Assembly: GCF_003202405.1 (NCBI RefSeq)
Contig: NZ_QJHL01000001.1
Location: 1,302,001-1,366,000, forward strand
DNA: 64,000 nt
From: Flavobacterium hydrophilum
GTDB lineage: Bacteria > Bacteroidota > Bacteroidia > Flavobacteriales > Flavobacteriaceae
Reading direction: 5' to 3'
Shown here: positions 51,832 through 59,936 of the stretch, one piece after another
Numbering within the stretch: position 1 is the stretch's first letter
Layout: each line of letters starts with the position of its first letter
Made by a program: the position numbers and the translations under genes
Notes under the pieces: generated by a model
What the model was told of the DNA's origin: nothing
Seen by the model: only the letters and a program-made list of their open reading frames with translations
The model's database searches: none

Positions 51832-53520
51832 ATGAGAATATCAGGGGCAGAAGCCGTTATTAGATGTTTATTAGCAGAAGGAGTAGATTTGGTTTATGGT
51901 TACCCGGGTGGAGCTATTATGCCGGTTTACGACGAATTATATAAATTTCAGGATCAATTGCACCATGTTTTAGTTCGTCACGAACAAGGTGCGGCGCATG
52001 CAGCGCAGGGTTTTGCAAGAGCTACGGGAAAAGTAGGGGTTGCAATTGCAACTTCAGGACCTGGAGCAACTAATTTAGTAACTGGTATTGCAGATGCTCA
52101 AATTGACTCAACACCAATGGTTTGTATTACAGGCCAGGTTGGAAAACATTTACTAGGATCTGATGCTTTTCAGGAAACAGATATTATTGGAATTTCAACT
52201 CCGGTAACCAAATGGAATTATCAGATTACAGAGGCTTCAGAAATTCCTGAAATTATTGCCAAAGCTTTTTATATTGCGAGATCAGGTCGCCCTGGACCGG
52301 TTTTAATTGATATAACTAAAAATGCTCAGTTCGATGAGTTTGATTTTAGTTATGAAAAATGTACAGGAATCAGAAGTTATCATCCAAAACCGGTATTAAA
52401 TCTTCAAAAAGTACAAGAGGCTGCTGATTTGATTAATAATGCAAAGAAGCCATTTATTGTTTTCGGTCAGGGAATTATATTAAGTGAAGCCGAAGAACAG
52501 TTAAAAAGGTTAATTGAAAAATCTGGTATTCCGGCTGCATGGACTATTTTAGGATTGTCAGCTTTGCCAACAGATCATCGTTTGAATGTAGGGATGGTAG
52601 GGATGCATGGTAACTATGGTCCGAATCTTTTAACTAATGAATGTGATGTCTTAATTGCATTGGGAATGCGTTTCGATGATCGTGTTACAGGAAAATTAGC
52701 TACTTATGCTAAACAGGCTAAAGTAATTCATTTCGAGATTGATCCGGCAGAAGTTGATAAAAACGTAAAAACTGAAGTTGCAGTTTTAGGTGATGTCAAA
52801 GAAGCATTAACTGCTTTGATTCCATTGATTGATAAAAAAGCACATGATTCATGGCATAATGAATTCAAAGAAAAATATAAAATTGAATTAGATTCGGTTA
52901 TTAATGAAGAGTTGGCTCCAACTAATGGCAAAGGAATCTCAATGGGTGAAACTATCGAAATGATTAATAAACATTCTAAGGGAGATGCGATAATGGTTTC
53001 GGACGTGGGTCAGCATCAAATGTTTGCCTGTCGTTATACCAAATTCAACTCAACTAAAAGCAATGTTACTTCGGGAGGTTTAGGTACAATGGGATTTGCT
53101 TTACCTGCAGCTATTGGTGCCAAAATGGGAAGACCGGATCGAGAAGTTGTTGCCGTTATTGGCGATGGTGGTTTTCAAATGAATATCCAGGAATTAGGAA
53201 CAATTCACCAGACAAAAGTTCCGGTAAAAATTGTTGTATTAAACAACGAATTCTTAGGAATGGTGCGTCAGTGGCAGGAATTATTTTTTGACTATAGATA
53301 TGCTTCTACAGTTATGATAAACCCAAATTTTTGTGCTATAGCAGAAGGATATTATATCAAATCAAGAAAAGTAACTAAAAGAGAAGATCTGGATGCAGCT
53401 GTTGCAGAAATGATGGCTTCAAAAGACTCTTATTTCTTAGAAGTTATGGTTGAGAAAGAAAACAATGTATTCCCAATGATCCCAACTGGTGCTTGTGTTT
53501 CAGAGATCAGATTAAGTTAA
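51832..53520 (+). CDS. ilvB: Acetolactate synthase large subunit
   Basis: A 562-residue thiamine-diphosphate enzyme making acetolactate or acetohydroxybutyrate. Substrate/TPP glutamate in VLVRHEQGAAHAAQGFARA, GPGATNLVTGIADAQIDSTP, FAD-linked middle domain (PTDHRLNVGMVGMHG NYGPN), and the TPP-Mg motif GDGGFQMNIQELGTIHQTK to IVVLNNEFLGMVRQWQ. Full length for the biosynthetic (FAD-containing) type. ilvN starts 6 bases after its stop, so the subunits are translated together. Confidence 0.96.
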   Translation: MRISGAEAVIRCLLAEGVDLVYGYPGGAIMPVYDELYKFQDQLHHVLVRHEQGAAHAAQGFARATGKVGVAIATSGPGATNLVTGIADAQIDSTPMVCITGQVGKHLLGSDAFQETDIIGISTPVTKWNYQITEASEIPEIIAKAFYIARSGRPGPVLIDITKNAQFDEFDFSYEKCTGIRSYHPKPVLNLQKVQEAADLINNAKKPFIVFGQGIILSEAEEQLKRLIEKSGIPAAWTILGLSALPTDHRLNVGMVGMHGNYGPNLLTNECDVLIALGMRFDDRVTGKLATYAKQAKVIHFEIDPAEVDKNVKTEVAVLGDVKEALTALIPLIDKKAHDSWHNEFKEKYKIELDSVINEELAPTNGKGISMGETIEMINKHSKGDAIMVSDVGQHQMFACRYTKFNSTKSNVTSGGLGTMGFALPAAIGAKMGRPDREVVAVIGDGGFQMNIQELGTIHQTKVPVKIVVLNNEFLGMVRQWQELFFDYRYASTVMINPNFCAIAEGYYIKSRKVTKREDLDAAVAEMMASKDSYFLEVMVEKENNVFPMIPTGACVSEIRLS

Positions 53521-53526
53521 AAAAAC

Positions 53527-54051
53527 ATGGAAGAAAAAACATTTACCATATCGGTATATTCAGAGAACAATGTGGGTTTACTTAACAGGATATCAGGAAT
53601 ATTCTTAAAACGCCACATCAATATATTAAGTTTAAACGTTTCAGAATCAGAAATAGAGAATGTTTCAAGATTTATTATTGTAGTTGAAACAACAGAGAAA
53701 TGGGTTAAAAATATTGTTGGACAAATCGAAAAACAAATTGAGGTTATAAAAGCATTTTATCATACAGATGAAGAGACAATTTATCTGGAAAATGCGTTAT
53801 TTAAAATAGCATCAAGCTTATTGTTTGACGAAAAACAAATTCAGAATATAATTAAAGATAGTCAGTCAACGATTGTGACTGTTTCACGTGATTTCTTTGT
53901 AATTTCAAAATCTGGAAGGCGCTCAGAAATAGAAGAATTATATGCGAAATTTAAGCCGTACGGAATTATGCAATTTGTACGCTCAGGAAGAATTTCAGTT
54001 TCTAAAGAGAAAATGGAAATTTCATCATTATTAATAAATGAATTAAAATAG
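53527..54051 (+). CDS. ilvN: Acetolactate synthase small (regulatory) subunit
   Basis: A 174-residue regulatory subunit. The ACT domain is at the start (TISVYSENNVGLLNRISGIF, KRHINILSLNVSESEIENVS), the part that binds valine or other end products for feedback; the second domain (RDFFVISKSGRRSEIEELYA, YGIMQFVRSGRISVSKE) follows. Six bases downstream of ilvB and 47 upstream of ilvC. Confidence 0.95.
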   Translation: MEEKTFTISVYSENNVGLLNRISGIFLKRHINILSLNVSESEIENVSRFIIVVETTEKWVKNIVGQIEKQIEVIKAFYHTDEETIYLENALFKIASSLLFDEKQIQNIIKDSQSTIVTVSRDFFVISKSGRRSEIEELYAKFKPYGIMQFVRSGRISVSKEKMEISSLLINELK

Positions 54052-54098
54052 TTACAAGCATTCACAATTAAACATCATACTTATTAAATATTAAAAAA

Positions 54099-55568
54099 AT
54101 GGCCAATTATTTCAACACATTACCACTTAGATTACAATTAGAACAATTAGGGGTTTGCGAGTTTATGGATCAATCAGAATTTGCAAATGGGATAGATGCA
54201 TTAGCAGGAAAAAAAGTCGTAATCGTAGGTTGCGGAGCTCAGGGTTTGAATCAAGGTTTAAACATGAGAGATTCAGGTCTTGATATTTCTTATGCTTTGC
54301 GTGCAGATGCAATTGCAGAAAAAAGAGCTTCTTATAAAAATGCTACTGAAAATGGTTTTAAAGTAGGTACTTATGAAGAATTAATCCCAACTGCTGATTT
54401 AGTTTGTAATTTAACTCCGGACAAACAACATACTGCTGTGGTAACTGCAATTATGCCATTAATGAAGCAAGATTCTACATTGGCTTATTCTCATGGTTTT
54501 AATATCGTAGAAGAAGGAATGCAGATTCGTAAAGATATTACAGTAATCATGTGCGCCCCTAAATGTCCGGGTTCTGAAGTACGTGAAGAATATAAAAGAG
54601 GTTTTGGTGTACCAACACTTATTGCTGTTCACCCGGAAAATGATCCAAATGGTTTAGGTTTAGATCAGGCAAAAGCTTATGCTGTTGCAACAGGAGGACA
54701 CAGAGCAGGAGTTTTAAAATCATCATTTGTAGCTGAAGTAAAATCAGATTTAATGGGTGAGCAGACTATTCTTTGCGGATTATTGCAAACAGGTTCTATT
54801 TTATGTTTTGATAAAATGGTTGAAAAGGGTATCGATGCTGCTTATGCTTCAAAATTAATTCAGTTTGGATGGGAAACTATTACTGAGGCTTTGAAACACG
54901 GAGGTATCACAAATATGATGGACCGTCTTTCTAATCCTGCAAAAATTGAAGCTTACGAATTAGCAGAAGAATTAAAAGACATTATGCGTCCGTTATTTCA
55001 AAAACATCAGGATGATATCATTTCTGGAGAATTTTCTAGTACTATGATGGCTGACTGGGCAAATGATGATAAAAATCTATTGACATGGAGAGCTGCTACA
55101 GGAGAAACTAACTTTGAAAAAACAGCTCCGCAAGAAGCACCAATTTCAGAGCAGGAATATTTTGATAATGGAGTATTAATGATTGCAATGGTAAAAGCTG
55201 GTGTTGAATTAGCTTTCGAAACAATGACAGAAGCTGGAATCATTGAAGAATCAGCATATTATGAGTCATTACATGAGTTGCCATTAATTGCAAACACAAT
55301 CGCCAGAAAGAAATTATTCGAAATGAACCGTGTAATTTCTGATACTGCAGAATATGGTTGTTATTTGTTTGATCATGCATGTAAGCCTTTATTGACTGAA
55401 TTCATGAAAAAAGTAGAAACTAATATTATTGGTAAGCCATTTTCAACTTCAAACGGAGTGGATAATGCAGTTTTGATTGCTGTAAACAAAGAAATTCGTC
55501 AACATCCTATTGAAGAAGTAGGAGCTTGGTTGAGAGAGTCTATGACAGCAATGAAAAAAATAGGATAA
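54099..55568 (+). CDS. ilvC: Ketol-acid reductoisomerase, class II (long form)
   Basis: A 489-residue NADP-dependent enzyme for the second common step of Val and Ile synthesis. Rossmann part [20 protein letters not shown] with the NADP-binding loop [13 protein letters not shown]; then two C-terminal helical domains ([20 protein letters not shown]; the metal/substrate residues in the region around EETLFxxE-like blocks and [20 protein letters not shown]). The length is the class II form, as in E. coli (about 490), not the 330-residue class I. It ends the operon; no terminator follows directly, so read-through may reach 55903. Confidence 0.96.
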   Translation: MANYFNTLPLRLQLEQLGVCEFMDQSEFANGIDALAGKKVVIVGCGAQGLNQGLNMRDSGLDISYALRADAIAEKRASYKNATENGFKVGTYEELIPTADLVCNLTPDKQHTAVVTAIMPLMKQDSTLAYSHGFNIVEEGMQIRKDITVIMCAPKCPGSEVREEYKRGFGVPTLIAVHPENDPNGLGLDQAKAYAVATGGHRAGVLKSSFVAEVKSDLMGEQTILCGLLQTGSILCFDKMVEKGIDAAYASKLIQFGWETITEALKHGGITNMMDRLSNPAKIEAYELAEELKDIMRPLFQKHQDDIISGEFSSTMMADWANDDKNLLTWRAATGETNFEKTAPQEAPISEQEYFDNGVLMIAMVKAGVELAFETMTEAGIIEESAYYESLHELPLIANTIARKKLFEMNRVISDTAEYGCYLFDHACKPLLTEFMKKVETNIIGKPFSTSNGVDNAVLIAVNKEIRQHPIEEVGAWLRESMTAMKKIG

Positions 55569-55588
55569 TATATATAATACGCACCACG

Positions 55589-55620
55589 TTTGTGTGTTGG
55601 GATTTTGCACTGTATCTTTG
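55589..55620 (+). promoter_or_regulatory. Consensus promoter in the ilvC-acs gap
   Basis: TTTG (55589-55592), 20 bases, TATCTTTG (55613-55620): a complete match to TTTG-N19-21-TANNTTTG, with no gene in the next 400 bases. Transcription would start near 55626. Confidence 0.65.
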
Positions 55621-55625
55621 TTTTA

Positions 55626-55903
55626 TATAATATTTTGAATTAGTAAGCACTTATTAAAAGAATAACAGATAGAGCGCATTTACATTCACTTAACTTCAAT
55701 TTATGATTGGGTTAAGTGAAGTAATCCCTAATTTAATTTTGAGTATGTTTTAGATTAATATACTTGTAGAAATTTCTGTTATAATTAATAATGTTGCTGC
55801 TATTTTCAAAATAAAGAGGATACTGGGCAAGATTAAAAAAATTAATTGTTATTGAAATTGTTAAATTTAAAAAGGCATGGTATTTTAAATATCATGCCTT
55901 TTT
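55626..55903 (+). ncRNA. Candidate small RNA between ilvC and acs
   Basis: About 280 bases lie between a consensus promoter and a terminator and hold no ORF with a plausible start and length. A stem TTCACTTAAC (55685-55694) with GTTAAGTGAA (55711-55720) is present. A match to a known family, for example the flavobacterial 6S RNA, was considered but I cannot recognise one. It may otherwise be a long 3' UTR of ilvC or a leader of acs. Reported from promoter-terminator spacing only. Confidence 0.35.
55869..55903 (+). terminator. Terminator of the candidate small RNA or ilvC transcript
   Basis: AAAAAGGCATG (55869-55879) and CATGCCTTTTT (55893-55903) form an 11-bp stem with a 13-base AT-rich loop, followed by T-rich sequence. 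About 160 bases before the acs start. Confidence 0.85.
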
Positions 55904-56061
55904 GTATTACTAATATTTGATTAAAAGTTCATATTTTAAGAAAAACACATTAAAGTAATTGTTTTTTTTAATCATTGATATTTTTTTGATAAAATTTATA
56001 AATTAAATAATTTTAAGAATACATTGTTATTTAATACATTTATAAAAAAATTACAACAACT

Positions 56062-57972
56062 ATGAGTTATTATAAAATTGAAAATTTAGAACAATATTTT
56101 AAACATTACAATAAGTCAATAAGAGAACCAAGAAAATTTTGGGGCAAAATAGCTGAAGAAAATTTTACATGGTACCAGCAATGGGAAAAAGTTGTTGATT
56201 TTAACATGGCTGATGCAGAAGTAAAATGGTTTACTGAAGCCAAAGTTAATATTACAAAAAATTGTATCGACAGGCATTTAAGTAAAAGAGGAGAAAAAAC
56301 GGCTATCATCTTTGAACCAAATAATCCTTCTGAAGATGCAATACATATTACATATAATGAATTATATGAAAGAGTTTCCAAAATGGCTAACGTTTTGCGT
56401 GAGCAAGGCGTAGTAAAAGGGGACAGGGTTTGTATTTATTTGCCAATGATTCCGGAACTTGCTGTGGCAGTATTGGCTTGTGCCAGAATTGGTGCTATCC
56501 ATTCTGTTATTTTTGCAGGTTTTTCAGCATCTGCAGTTTCTGCAAGAATCAATGATTGTGAATGCAAAATGGTTATTACTTCTGATGGAGGTTACAGAGG
56601 AAATAAAACAATTGACCTTAAAGGAATTGTTGACGAAGCTTTAGAAAGCTGTCCTTCCGTTTCGAAGGTTTTAGTTGTAAAAAGAACTCAAACTGAAATA
56701 AAAATGCAAGAAGGCAGAGATCTTTGGTTGCAGCCACTATTAGATGCAGCTCTTGATTATAATGTAGCAGAAATTATGGATGCTGAAGATCCTTTATTTA
56801 TTTTATATACTTCAGGGTCTACAGGAAAACCAAAAGGTATGGTACATACAACAGCCGGATATATGGTGTATACAGCTTATACTTTTAAAAATGTTTTCAG
56901 TCATGAAGAAAATGATATTTTTTGGTGTACTGCAGATATTGGATGGATTACAGGACACTCATATATTTTATACGGACCATTATTGAATGGAGGTACAACG
57001 GTAATTTTTGAAGGAGTTCCGTCTTATCCTGATTTTAGCCGTTTTTGGGAGATCATCGAAAAACATAAAATCACACAATTTTATACTGCACCAACAGCCA
57101 TTCGTTCTTTAGCAAAAGAAAGTTTAGATTATATTCAAAAATATCCTTTAAAATCCCTCAAAGTTATCGGTTCTGTTGGAGAGCCAATCAACGAAGAGGC
57201 GTGGCACTGGTTTAATGACCATGTTGGAGATAAAAGATGTCCTGTTGTAGATACATGGTGGCAAACAGAAACAGGTGGAATTATGATCTCGCCAATTGCT
57301 TTTGTAACACCTACAAAACCGACCTATGCGACTTTACCTTTACCAGGAATTCAACCCGTTTTAATGGATGAAAAGCGTAATGAAATTGAAGGTAATCAGG
57401 TAGTAGGTAGCTTATGTATTAAATTTCCATGGCCAGGAATCGCAAGAACGATCTGGGGTAATCACGAACGTTATAAAGAAACTTATTTTTCTGCTTTTCC
57501 AGGTAAGTATTTTACCGGAGATGGTGCTCTAAGAGATGAAGTTGGATATTACAGAATTACAGGTAGAGTAGATGATGTTGTTATCGTTTCAGGACATAAT
57601 TTAGGGACAGCTCCTATCGAGGATGCTATTAATGAGCATCCGGCAGTTGCTGAATCTGCAATTGTTGGTTTTGCCCATGAAATAAAAGGAAATGCATTAT
57701 ATGGTTATGTAATCCTAAAAGAAACCGGAGAAGTTAGAAATAAAGAAAATTTAGCGAAAGAAATCAATCAGTATATTGCTGACCACATTGGGCCAATTGC
57801 TAAATTAGATAAAATTCAGTTTGTGTCTGGATTACCAAAAACACGTTCTGGTAAAATTATGCGTAGAATTTTGCGTAAAATTGCAGAAGGAGATTTTTCT
57901 AATTTTGGAGATACTTCCACATTATTAAATCCTGAAGTTGTTGAAGATATTATGAAAGAAAGAATTTCGTAA
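56062..57972 (+). CDS. acs: Acetyl-coenzyme A synthetase
   Basis: A 636-residue AMP-forming synthetase: acetate, ATP and CoA to acetyl-CoA. The adenylation signature FILYTSGSTGKPKGMVHT (about residues 248-265), DIGWITGHSYILYGPLLNGG, DTWWQTETGGIMISP, GDGALRDEVGYYRITGRVDD, and the catalytic lysine in LPKTRSGKIMRRILRK, which is the usual acetylation site, are all present. The start MSYYKIENLEQYFKHYNKSI is usual in Flavobacterium. It is followed by a strong bidirectional terminator. A long AT-rich leader with no clear promoter precedes it. Confidence 0.95.
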   Translation: MSYYKIENLEQYFKHYNKSIREPRKFWGKIAEENFTWYQQWEKVVDFNMADAEVKWFTEAKVNITKNCIDRHLSKRGEKTAIIFEPNNPSEDAIHITYNELYERVSKMANVLREQGVVKGDRVCIYLPMIPELAVAVLACARIGAIHSVIFAGFSASAVSARINDCECKMVITSDGGYRGNKTIDLKGIVDEALESCPSVSKVLVVKRTQTEIKMQEGRDLWLQPLLDAALDYNVAEIMDAEDPLFILYTSGSTGKPKGMVHTTAGYMVYTAYTFKNVFSHEENDIFWCTADIGWITGHSYILYGPLLNGGTTVIFEGVPSYPDFSRFWEIIEKHKITQFYTAPTAIRSLAKESLDYIQKYPLKSLKVIGSVGEPINEEAWHWFNDHVGDKRCPVVDTWWQTETGGIMISPIAFVTPTKPTYATLPLPGIQPVLMDEKRNEIEGNQVVGSLCIKFPWPGIARTIWGNHERYKETYFSAFPGKYFTGDGALRDEVGYYRITGRVDDVVIVSGHNLGTAPIEDAINEHPAVAESAIVGFAHEIKGNALYGYVILKETGEVRNKENLAKEINQYIADHIGPIAKLDKIQFVSGLPKTRSGKIMRRILRKIAEGDFSNFGDTSTLLNPEVVEDIMKERIS

Positions 57973-57984
57973 TATATTTAGAGT

Positions 57985-58028
57985 AAAAAATAAGCCGTCT
58001 TAATTCATTTTAAGACGGCTTATTTTTT
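57985..58028. terminator. Bidirectional terminator between acs and the lipoprotein gene
   Basis: AAAAAATAAGCCGTCTTAA and its exact complement pair over 19 bases around a 6-base loop, A-run left and T-run right; it serves the convergent genes acs (+) and 58056 (-). Confidence 0.9.
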
Positions 58029-58055
58029 TAAAGTATTTGTTGTTTTTAAAAGATT

Positions 58056-58508
58056 TTACTCTTTCTTCAAATTCAATCCCATCGGAACCATCAAAATGCC
58101 TTTTTCATAAATATTAAGATAAAGAGTAATTGGTTTTTTCTGTCCTTCCCACTTTAATTCATATACGTTTAAAAATCCGGCACCCATATCGCTTCGTTTA
58201 GTTGGAAACGGACAACAGGTCTCTAATCTCGTATAAGTAATTTTTTCTCCATTCGGACCTGCTAAAGCGTTTAAAAAACGGGTTTCATTAAGAGCTTCAT
58301 CTTTTGTGTTTCTGTAGAAAATATTTATTGGATAATCTGGGTTATAACCATATTTTTTGTCTTTGCTAAATTCTTTAATGATAAACGTATTATTTTTGCT
58401 TAAAACTAAATCAGGGGCGTTGTCATCTACATTCTTTAATGTTGACTTAGTGCTTACACATGAAGTAACAGAAATTAATAGAACTATAAAAATGGTTATT
58501 TTTTTCAT
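58056..58508 (-). CDS. Lipoprotein, hypothetical
   Basis: A 150-residue lipoprotein. The ATG at 58508 (MKKITIFIVLLISVTSCVST) places the lipid cysteine at residue 17; a longer open frame from 58571 adds a stretch without signal properties, so it is not used. The mature part is beta-rich: VDDNAPDLVLSKNNTFIIK, FYRNTKDEALNETRFLNALA, KITYTRLETCCPFPTKRSDM with a Cys-Cys pair, LYLNIYEKGILMVPMGLN. No family recognised. Convergent with acs. Confidence 0.7.
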   Translation of the reverse strand: MKKITIFIVLLISVTSCVSTKSTLKNVDDNAPDLVLSKNNTFIIKEFSKDKKYGYNPDYPINIFYRNTKDEALNETRFLNALAGPNGEKITYTRLETCCPFPTKRSDMGAGFLNVYELKWEGQKKPITLYLNIYEKGILMVPMGLNLKKE

Positions 58509-58593
58509 GAGTTTGATGATGTTTTTAATACAAATGTAAAAGATTTTTTTGCTTTGTAGTAGTGAAAACAAATATTATGCCTCAGCTTTTGCA

Positions 58594-58645
58594 AATAAAA
58601 AAACATTCTATCTTATTCATATTATAGAACAAAACAGAATGTTTT
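58594..58645 (-). terminator. Terminator of clpS
   Basis: AAAACATTCT (58600-58609) and AGAATGTTTT (58636-58645), with an alternative inner pairing TTCTAT/ATAGAA and an A-rich left side that gives Ts on the minus strand. The loop is long, so efficiency is uncertain. Confidence 0.55.
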
Positions 58646-58660
58646 CTGAATATTTTTCGG

Positions 58661-58936
58661 CTAAACAATTTCGGCGCTAAGACCTGCTTCCAAAAGTTGA
58701 GTACATTGTGGTTTTAATTTATCTATTGGACCAGTTTTCACGGTGCATTTTCCATTATAATGTACAATTAAGGAGCATTGTTCTGCTTGTTCGGCTGTAT
58801 GGCTGCATACACGCATTAAAGTGTCTATTACGTGATCAAAAGTATTTACATCATCGTTATAAACAATAATTTCGTTATTGAAACCTACAGCTTCTTTTTC
58901 ACGAACTTTTTCTCTTACTATTTCTTTAGTACTCAT
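58661..58936 (-). CDS. clpS: ATP-dependent Clp protease adaptor ClpS
   Basis: A 91-residue adaptor that brings N-degron substrates to ClpAP/ClpCP. Family blocks: NEIIVYNDDVNTFDHVIDTL (the N-end residue pocket), AEQAEQCSLIVHYNGKCTVK and GPIDKLKPQCTQLLEAGLSA. Length normal. It begins 36 bases after the stop of prmA in the same direction, so they are likely one operon, an arrangement common in Bacteroidetes. Confidence 0.94.
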   Translation of the reverse strand: MSTKEIVREKVREKEAVGFNNEIIVYNDDVNTFDHVIDTLMRVCSHTAEQAEQCSLIVHYNGKCTVKTGPIDKLKPQCTQLLEAGLSAEIV

Positions 58937-58972
58937 AATTTTAGATTTTGTACTTTAGTAGTTTGCAGTTAT

Positions 58973-59806
58973 CTAATTTACGTATTTTAATGAAACCCAA
59001 TTGTTTCTTTGAAACTTTTTAACATAAGTGAGACCTTTTTCTGTACATGAGGCATCTATATAAGGAATATCTTCTTCGTAAAAACCACTTAAAAGTAAAA
59101 TTCCTTTTGGGTTCAAGCAATCAGCATAAAATTGCATATCATTAAGCAAAATATTGCGATTGATGTTTGCAATAATCAAATCGTAATTTTTACCGGCTAA
59201 TAAAGCTGCATCGCCTTCATAAACGGTAATATGTTTACAATTATTGCGTTCTGCGTTTTCAATAGAATTCAAATAACACCAGTTGTCAATATCTATGGCA
59301 TCTATAGGCTGTGCACCTTTCATCTCTGCTAAAATAGCAAGAATTGCAGTTCCGCAGCCCATATCTAAAGTTTTTAAATTTTCAACATCAATTTCTAACA
59401 AATGCTGAATCATCATGTGTGTTGTTTCGTGATGACCTGTCCCAAAACTCATTTTAGGTTCGATTACAATATCAAATTCAGCATCGGTTTTTGGGTGAAA
59501 AGGAGCGCGAACATGGCATTTTCCATCCACATCAATAGCTTCAAAATTCTTTTCCCATTCTTCATTCCAGTTTACCTGATCGATTTCTTCAATCGTATAT
59601 TCAATTTTAAATTCTTCCGATTGTAAAATATAAATGTCCTCTAAGATATTTTCATCCCATAAATCTTTCTTTACAAATGCCGAAATTCCATTTTCAGTTT
59701 CTGTAAAACTCTCGAAAGCTTTTTCGCCTAATTCTGCAATTAATATTTCTGATCCAAGTTCTTTGGGCTCAATTGAAAAATGATACCCTAAATATATATT
59801 TGACAT
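58973..59806 (-). CDS. prmA: Ribosomal protein L11 methyltransferase
   Basis: A 277-residue SAM-dependent enzyme that trimethylates L11. N-terminal substrate-binding part (MSNIYLGYHFSIEPKELGSE), linker, and a Rossmann methyltransferase with IEPKMSFGTGHHETTHMMIQ, motif I TLDMGCGTAILAILAEMKGA, AIDIDNWCYLNSIENAERNN and LIIANINRNILLNDM (the NPxY-like motif as ANIN). Followed by clpS. A -7 box stands directly in front of the start. Confidence 0.93.
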   Translation of the reverse strand: MSNIYLGYHFSIEPKELGSEILIAELGEKAFESFTETENGISAFVKKDLWDENILEDIYILQSEEFKIEYTIEEIDQVNWNEEWEKNFEAIDVDGKCHVRAPFHPKTDAEFDIVIEPKMSFGTGHHETTHMMIQHLLEIDVENLKTLDMGCGTAILAILAEMKGAQPIDAIDIDNWCYLNSIENAERNNCKHITVYEGDAALLAGKNYDLIIANINRNILLNDMQFYADCLNPKGILLLSGFYEEDIPYIDASCTEKGLTYVKKFQRNNWVSLKYVN

Positions 59807-59820
59807 AGATAATTTTTTTG

Positions 59821-59828
59821 CAAAGGTA
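59821..59828 (-). promoter_or_regulatory. Promoter -7 box of prmA-clpS
   Basis: TACCTTTG on the minus strand matches TANNTTTG, about 14 bases before the prmA ATG, giving a very short leader. The -33 side is weak. Confidence 0.5.
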
Positions 59829-59936
59829 AGAATCGAAAGCAGAACTTTTTTATAAATAATTTGTTATTATTTTAATTTGATTCCGACTGAAATGTATTTT
59901 TTAAGAACTGGCGTATTAAGTTAAAATGGATTGCTG

